From assembly GCA_937906485.1 (NCBI GenBank), contig CALCYB010000135.1:1-10413 (forward strand): a stretch of 10,413 nucleotides of DNA, read 5' to 3'. This stretch comes from an uncultured Rikenellaceae bacterium (GTDB lineage: Bacteria > Bacteroidota > Bacteroidia > Bacteroidales > UBA932). Below, piece by piece: positions 6,523 to 10,413 of the stretch. Position 1 is the first letter of the stretch, and each line of letters starts with the position of its first letter. Under the pieces are notes generated by a model that saw only the letters and a list, made by a program, of their open reading frames with translations, did not search any database and had not been told where the DNA came from. The translations under genes were made by a program, and so were the position numbers.

Positions 6523-6542
6523 GCCGTTTGCCGGGTATTTTG
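6508..6542 (+). repeat. Imperfect direct repeat of the terminator's 3' arm
   Basis: TTGCCGGGGTATTTTG at 6508-6523 is followed at 6528-6542 by TTGCCGGGTATTTTG, which lacks one G. The second copy could pair with the 5' arm at 6485-6500 as an alternative, slightly weaker stem. It looks like a local duplication of half the hairpin. Confidence 0.7.
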
Positions 6543-6561
6543 TCATTTGCGGTTGTGCCGC

Positions 6562-7440
6562 TTATTTCGCTTCGTTGATTTCAGCAGCCCGCAGGGTGTT
6601 TTCCATCAAGGAGATGATGGTCATCGGACCTACACCGCCCGGGACGGGGGTAATGTAGGAGCACTTGGGAGCGACCTCATCAAAGGCTACGTCTCCGACA
6701 ATGCGATATCCTTTTTCGTTGTCTGCCGGGATGCGGGTGATGCCCACGTCAATGACCACAGCTCCTTGGGAAACCATGTCGGCTTTCAGGAATTCCGGAA
6801 CTCCGATGGCTGCAATGATGATGTCAGCCTGCAAGGTGATTTCTTTGATGTTGGGAGTCAAACTGTGGCAGACCGTAACCGTACAATTGCCCGGGTAGGT
6901 CTTTTGGGAGAGCAGGTTGGCCATTGGACGGCCTACGATGTTGCTGCGTCCCAGGATAACGCAATGCTTGCCTTTGGTCTCGATCTGATAGGCCTTCAGC
7001 AGCTCCATGATGCCGTGAGGGGTAGCGGATACAAAGCAGGGGAGTCCCAACGTCATGTTGCCGACGTTGACTGAATGGAAACCATCCACATCTTTGTGGG
7101 GATTGATGGACTCGATGACCCGTTGCTCGTTGATGTGCTTGGGCAGGGGCAATTGTACAATGAATCCGTCCACTTGAGGATCGACGTTGAGTTTTTGGAT
7201 TTCAGCGATGAGTTCATCTTCTGAAATGCTTGCCTGGTATCGTAATACGGATGATTTGAATCCGACTTGAGCACATGCTTTTTCCTTGTTGGCCACATAG
7301 GTCATACTGGCTCCATCGTCTCCGACCAGAATGGCTACCAGGTGGGGCGCACGCTTGCCGGAGGCTACCCGTTCTGCTACTCGTCGGGCAATTTCCTTTT
7401 TGATATTGGCTGCAGTTTCCTTTCCGTTAATCAGTATCAT
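6562..7440 (-). CDS. folD: Bifunctional methylenetetrahydrofolate dehydrogenase / methenyltetrahydrofolate cyclohydrolase
   Basis: FolD converts 5,10-methylene-THF to 10-formyl-THF through the methenyl form, supplying one-carbon units for purines and initiator formyl-Met; it is a cytosolic dimer. The 292-residue product is of standard length. The active-site segment is TYVANKEKACAQVG (47-60), with Tyr48 and the catalytic Lys52 in the Y-x-x-x-K arrangement. The substrate-domain motif VQLPLP is at 95-100 and KDVDG at 116-120. The cofactor domain has GRSNIVGRP (164-172) and the C-terminal signature is PVPGGVGPMT (265-274). The common CTPxG motif reads SATPHG (138-143), with Ala instead of Cys. 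The start lies 20 bases after the ffh stop with no promoter recognised, so it is probably the last gene of a lysA-ffh-folD transcript ending at the hairpin near 6500. Confidence 0.96.
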   Translation of the reverse strand: MILINGKETAANIKKEIARRVAERVASGKRAPHLVAILVGDDGASMTYVANKEKACAQVGFKSSVLRYQASISEDELIAEIQKLNVDPQVDGFIVQLPLPKHINEQRVIESINPHKDVDGFHSVNVGNMTLGLPCFVSATPHGIMELLKAYQIETKGKHCVILGRSNIVGRPMANLLSQKTYPGNCTVTVCHSLTPNIKEITLQADIIIAAIGVPEFLKADMVSQGAVVIDVGITRIPADNEKGYRIVGDVAFDEVAPKCSYITPVPGGVGPMTIISLMENTLRAAEINEAK

Positions 7441-7460
7441 AGGCTTGAAGTTGTGGATGA

Positions 7461-8798
7461 TTATCTTCTGCGTTTGTTGTTCTTGGCCATTTGCATGGCT
7501 TTTTTCATACCGCCTCCAGCGACGCTCTTCATGACCCTGCGGGTGTCTTCAAACTGTTTGAGCAGGCGGTTCACTTCGGGGATGGATGTACCGCTGCCGT
7601 CTGCAATTCTGCGGCGACGGCTGCCGTTGATGATTTGGGGATTTTCCCGTTCATACGGTGTCATGGACAGGATGATGGCCTCAATGCCCTTGAAGGAGTT
7701 GTTGTCAATGTCCACATCCTTGAGCGCTTTGCCTACACCGGGGATCATGGAAGCCAGGTCCTTGATGTTCCCCATCTTCTTGATGGACTGGATTTGTTCG
7801 TAGAAATCCCAGAGGGTGAATTGGTCCTTGACCAGTTTCTTCTGGAGTTTGCGGGCCTGATCTTCGTCAAACTGTTCCTGTGCCTTTTCGACGAGGGAAA
7901 CGATATCCCCCATGCCCAGGATCCGGTCGGCAATCCGTTTGGGATGGAATACATCGAGGGCTTCCATCTTTTCTCCGGCCGAGATGAATTTGATGGGCTT
8001 GTGTACCACCGCCTTGATGGAAAGGGCGGCACCACCGCGGGTATCCCCATCCATCTTGGTGAGCACCACGCCATCAAAGTCCAGACGCTCGTTGAAGACT
8101 CTTGCGGTTTCTACGGCATCCTGACCGGTCATGGCATCCACGACAAACAATGTTTCTGTCGGATTGACAGCGGCCTTGACCTGTTCGATCTCACGCATCA
8201 TTTCTTCGTCAATGGCCAGACGTCCGGCGGTATCGACGATGACCAGGGAGTATCCTTCGCGCTTGGCCAGGGCTACAGCATTCCGGGCGATGGAAACCGG
8301 ATCTTTGATGCCCTCTTCTGTGTAAACAAATACACCGACCTGTTCACCCAGCACTTTCAACTGGTCAATTGCAGCGGGACGGTACACGTCACCGGCCACG
8401 AGCATGACTTTCATGCCGCGTTTGGTCTTGCAGTTGAGGGCCAACTTGCCGGAAAAGGTCGTTTTACCGGAACCTTGCAGACCGGAAACCAGCACGATGC
8501 CGGGGTGGCCTTTGATGTTGATGTCGGAAGCCTCACTCCCCATCAGCGCAGTCAGTTCGTCGTGGACGATCTTGATCATCATCTGGTCAGGACGGACCGC
8601 CTTGAGGACATCCTGTCCCAGGGCCTTTTGTTTGACTTCGTCACAGAAGTTTTTGGCAATCTTGTAACTTACGTCGGCATCCAACAACGCGCGGCGGACA
8701 TCTTTGAGCGTCTCAGCAACGTTGATTTCGGTGATTTTTCCTTGTCCTTTGATGAGCTTGAAGGAGTGCTCGAGTTTGTCTATCAGGTTTTCAAACAT
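7461..8798 (-). CDS. ffh: Signal recognition particle GTPase Ffh (SRP54)
   Basis: Ffh binds 4.5S/SRP RNA and hydrophobic signal sequences on ribosomes, and delivers them to the FtsY receptor at the inner membrane. The 445-residue protein shows the N domain with ALLDADV (37-43), then the G domain with P-loop GLQGSGKTT (106-114), DVYRPAA (137-143), DTAGR (189-193), TKMD (247-250) and SAGEK (273-277). The methionine-containing M domain starts at about 300. Its RNA-binding helix-turn-helix is visible as GSRRRRIADGSG (392-403), and the tail is basic (KNNKRRR). All elements are intact. It begins 21 bases past the lysA stop and no separate promoter is seen, although an essential gene may well have one within lysA. 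No SRP RNA gene was seen in the window. Confidence 0.97.
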   Translation of the reverse strand: MFENLIDKLEHSFKLIKGQGKITEINVAETLKDVRRALLDADVSYKIAKNFCDEVKQKALGQDVLKAVRPDQMMIKIVHDELTALMGSEASDINIKGHPGIVLVSGLQGSGKTTFSGKLALNCKTKRGMKVMLVAGDVYRPAAIDQLKVLGEQVGVFVYTEEGIKDPVSIARNAVALAKREGYSLVIVDTAGRLAIDEEMMREIEQVKAAVNPTETLFVVDAMTGQDAVETARVFNERLDFDGVVLTKMDGDTRGGAALSIKAVVHKPIKFISAGEKMEALDVFHPKRIADRILGMGDIVSLVEKAQEQFDEDQARKLQKKLVKDQFTLWDFYEQIQSIKKMGNIKDLASMIPGVGKALKDVDIDNNSFKGIEAIILSMTPYERENPQIINGSRRRRIADGSGTSIPEVNRLLKQFEDTRRVMKSVAGGGMKKAMQMAKNNKRRR

Positions 8799-8819
8799 GA
8801 TTATCTATCGTTTATCATT

Positions 8820-9995
8820 TTATAATTCATCGGAGTAGTGGGCCGGAGCCAAGTCCCGCTGGTTGTAACGCATTCCCATTACCTGGCCATAGGCACCGGA
8901 ACTGTGGATGGCAATCAGGTCTCCACGCAAGGTTTCGGGCAACAAGGCCTGGTGTTCCCACAAGTCGGAGGATTCACATACCGGACCAACCACTTCGTAG
9001 AGCAGGCGATGGCTTTCCGCTTCCGGGCTACGCATCAGGGCGGAGAGGTTTTCAATCTGGTGATGCGCCTGGTAGAGTGCCGGTCGGATCAGGTCGTTCA
9101 TACCGGCATCCAGGATCATGAAACGGGTTTCCAAACCTTCTTTTATGTACAGCACGCGGGAAATCAAATGACCGCATTGGGCCACGATGGAACGTCCGGG
9201 TTCAAAGTGGATCTGTTGTCCGGGAAGGGGATGCAGGTGCTGGTGCACCCGATCAAACCAGGTGTCAAAATCCGGAATCGGAGCTTGGGCAGGGTGTTCG
9301 TAGTCAATTCCCAGACCGCCACCCAGGTTGAGGTGGGGCAATTGGAATCCTTGCTGCACAAACCATTGCTGAATCTCGTTGACCCGTTGGCACAGGACCC
9401 CGAATACGGCCAGGTCCGTGATCTGGGATCCGATGTGGAAATGCAGACCGATCAGCTCCAGGGAAGGGTTGTTGCGGATGACTGCCAAGGCCTGTTCGAA
9501 CATCCAGGGAGAAATGCCGAATTTGTTTTCTTTCTTGCCGGTACTGATGTAGTGGTGGGTATGGGCGTCCACATCCGGATTGATGCGCAGGGCAATTCGT
9601 GCCCGGCATCCGGTAGCGGCGGCCAGCGAAGCAATGACTTCCATTTCCGGAACGGATTCGCAGTTGAAGCAGAAGATTCCGGCATCCAGAGCGATCCGAA
9701 TCTCCCGGTCAGATTTGCCCACACCGGCAAAGACGATGTGCTGCGGGGAGAATCCGTTGCGCAAGGCCAAGGCCACTTCGTTGCCGCTGACGCAGTCCGC
9801 ACCGAAACCGGCTTCCCGGATACGGTCCAGAATACGCCCTTCCGCATTGGCTTTCAACGCAAAGTGGGCGGAATAGCCGTAGCGGTCCAGCCCTTTTCGG
9901 CAAGCTTGCAGGGTGCGGTCCAGCAAATCCAGATCGTAGAAATAAAACGGGGTTTCCCACATGCCCAACGTGGGGATGGTCTCTTTTCTCAACAT
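8820..9995 (-). CDS. lysA: Diaminopimelate decarboxylase
   Basis: LysA is the PLP-dependent enzyme that decarboxylates meso-diaminopimelate to L-lysine, the last step of lysine synthesis. The 391-residue chain has the alanine-racemase-like barrel, with the PLP lysine Lys48 in FALKAN. It also has the phosphate-binding HIGSQ (187-191), LGGGLGIDYEHP (224-235), EPGRSIVA (265-272), DAGMNDLIRPALY (296-308), VVGPVCESSD (335-344) with the active-site Cys340, and GAYG (367-370) near the C-terminus. The DAGMNDLIRPALY and GPVCESSD blocks distinguish it from carboxynorspermidine and arginine decarboxylases. It heads a minus-strand run with ffh and folD. The aspartokinase gene often found beside lysA in Bacteroidota is not present here. 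No lysine riboswitch was recognised in the leader, which is too short for one. Confidence 0.96.
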   Translation of the reverse strand: MLRKETIPTLGMWETPFYFYDLDLLDRTLQACRKGLDRYGYSAHFALKANAEGRILDRIREAGFGADCVSGNEVALALRNGFSPQHIVFAGVGKSDREIRIALDAGIFCFNCESVPEMEVIASLAAATGCRARIALRINPDVDAHTHHYISTGKKENKFGISPWMFEQALAVIRNNPSLELIGLHFHIGSQITDLAVFGVLCQRVNEIQQWFVQQGFQLPHLNLGGGLGIDYEHPAQAPIPDFDTWFDRVHQHLHPLPGQQIHFEPGRSIVAQCGHLISRVLYIKEGLETRFMILDAGMNDLIRPALYQAHHQIENLSALMRSPEAESHRLLYEVVGPVCESSDLWEHQALLPETLRGDLIAIHSSGAYGQVMGMRYNQRDLAPAHYSDEL

Positions 9996-10026
9996 AACTT
10001 GCCCAATAAAGCGTTAAAAATTCCTG

Positions 10027-10057
10027 CAAATTTAAGAAAAACATTCCTATTTCGCAA
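10027..10057 (-). promoter_or_regulatory. Candidate promoter for lysA-ffh-folD
   Basis: On the minus strand, TAAATTTG (10034-10027) matches TAnnTTTG exactly, and TTG (10057-10055) lies 20 bases upstream as a -33 element. The -7 box ends 31 bases before the lysA start codon. The TTG falls within one copy of a 7-base direct repeat (CTTGCGA). Confidence 0.6.
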
Positions 10058-10074
10058 GTCCAAAAAGTCGCAAG
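10052..10074 (-). repeat. Pair of CTTGCGA direct repeats at the lysA promoter
   Basis: On the minus strand CTTGCGA occurs at 10074-10068 and again at 10058-10052, 16 bases start to start. The proximal copy covers the -33 TTG. Two identical half-sites beside a promoter could bind a regulator, but chance is not excluded for 7-mers. Confidence 0.35.
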
Positions 10075-10297
10075 CGTCAGCCAAAAAGCAGATTCAAACA
10101 ACCTTCATCACGACAGAATCAGACCTCCGTTGTAACCTTTTTCGTTGTTTCGCGTCTAATAATAGAAAAAAATCATATTTCGATGTTACAAAATGCCGAC
10201 TTATTCGTATTATAGAAGAAAGAAACCAATAAGCTAAAACACACAGAAAAAATCAAGAAATTTACAGTTATTTATATTATTGATAATCAAATACTTA

Positions 10298-10306
10298 CCC
10301 CCCCCC
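10298..10306 (+). repeat. Poly-C tract (nine C) upstream of a promoter
   Basis: Nine consecutive C residues interrupt AT-rich DNA 20 bases upstream of the -33 TTG at 10327. Runs of this length are prone to slipped-strand mispairing. The count itself may be uncertain, since homopolymers are error-prone in sequencing. Confidence 0.75.
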
Positions 10307-10326
10307 GAAAATTACACACAAAACAG

Positions 10327-10358
10327 TTGCAAAATAGATAAATTTCTCACTACATTTG
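10327..10358 (+). promoter_or_regulatory. Candidate promoter for the gene starting at 10382
   Basis: TACATTTG at 10351-10358 is an exact TAnnTTTG box, with TTG at 10327-10329 placed 21 bases upstream. The box ends 23 bases before the ATG, giving a short A-rich leader typical of Bacteroidota genes. Confidence 0.65.
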
Positions 10359-10381
10359 CAAAAATTAAAACTCAAAAAACG

Positions 10382-10413
10382 ATGAAAAAACTTCTAACAC
10401 TTCTTTTGGCGGC
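10382..10413 (+). CDS. Start of a gene encoding a probable exported protein (cut by the window edge)
   Basis: Only ten complete codons are visible: MKKLLTLLLA, with the next residue probably Ala. Two lysines followed by a Leu-rich stretch are the classic beginning of a Sec signal peptide or lipoprotein signal. A well-formed promoter lies just upstream and the leader is A-rich, which supports this as a true start. It is divergent from lysA. Nothing can be said about the mature protein. A poly-C run upstream of its promoter could affect expression. Confidence 0.6.
   Translation, partial: MKKLLTLLLA

Larger units (their letters stand above)
9996..10381. other. AT-rich divergent intergenic region
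   Basis: About 386 bases separate lysA from the last gene. They hold a lysA promoter on the left and a promoter for the right-hand gene on the right. Between them (about 10075-10297) lies AT-rich sequence with no tRNA, convincing hairpin or plausible coding frame. The plus-strand frame open across part of it is the continuation of an antisense shadow of lysA. A nine-C run at 10298-10306 is the only striking compositional feature. Confidence 0.7.

Noticed and set aside
7491..8825. 444-codon open frame on the plus strand opposite ffh
   Set aside because: It is antisense to a complete Ffh with all GTPase motifs. Its composition is that of a reversed G-domain and there is no promoter for it.
8838..10232. 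464-codon open frame on the plus strand opposite lysA
   Set aside because: It lies almost wholly antisense to lysA, whose motifs are intact. Its translation shows no recognisable domain, and its last part runs through non-coding AT-rich DNA. It is a codon-bias shadow.
10280..10290. TTGATAATCAA palindrome as an FNR/CRP-type operator
   Set aside because: The arms have only one central base, whereas an FNR box needs TTGAT-N4-ATCAA. Short AT palindromes are expected by chance in this region.
1..10413. Mobile element, CRISPR array, tRNA/rRNA or defence system
   Set aside because: No transposase, integrase, repeat-spacer pattern, tRNA cloverleaf or defence-type domain could be recognised on either strand.

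Overview
The window reads as chromosomal housekeeping DNA from a member of the Bacteroidota, most likely an anaerobic Bacteroidales. Four things point there. Upstream regions carry TAnnTTTG-type -7 boxes with a TTG or TTTG about 19-21 bases before them, and clear Shine-Dalgarno sequences are not obvious. A DUF4301-family protein is present. The methylmalonyl-CoA epimerase and decarboxylase genes belong to the succinate-to-propionate route. The YebC paralogue begins MGRAFEFRK.

Left block (1-2355, minus strand): a membrane-anchored TPR protein, YebC, methylmalonyl-CoA epimerase (mce) and the first ~51 codons of the methylmalonyl-CoA decarboxylase alpha subunit (mmdA) form a tight run read right to left. 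mmdA loses its family sequence near position 323. Bases 1-240 instead encode an internal piece of an M24-family metallopeptidase with different codon use. This is a genuine rearrangement or an assembly chimera.

Middle block (2471-6468, plus strand): recF, a DUF721/DciA-like gene and pdxB are packed with zero or negative spacing. They are followed by a DUF4301 gene that seems to have its own promoter in the end of pdxB. The recF operon and the TPR operon diverge from a 115-bp region with a promoter on each strand. A 16-bp perfect hairpin separates the DUF4301 gene from the convergent folD.

Right block (6562-9995, minus strand): lysA, ffh and folD form a second run with 20-base gaps, probably from a promoter about 30-60 bases upstream of lysA. 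It covers lysine biosynthesis, co-translational membrane targeting and one-carbon folate metabolism. The last ~390 bases are an AT-rich divergent intergenic region with a nine-C tract and a good promoter, leading into the first codons of a plus-strand gene with a signal-peptide-like start.

I found no mobile element, CRISPR array, rRNA, tRNA or defence system. Most of the content is ordinary core metabolism and DNA maintenance. The points most worth checking are the junction at 240-323, the poly-C tract before the last gene, and the resemblance of the DUF4301 protein to sugar nucleotidyltransferases.
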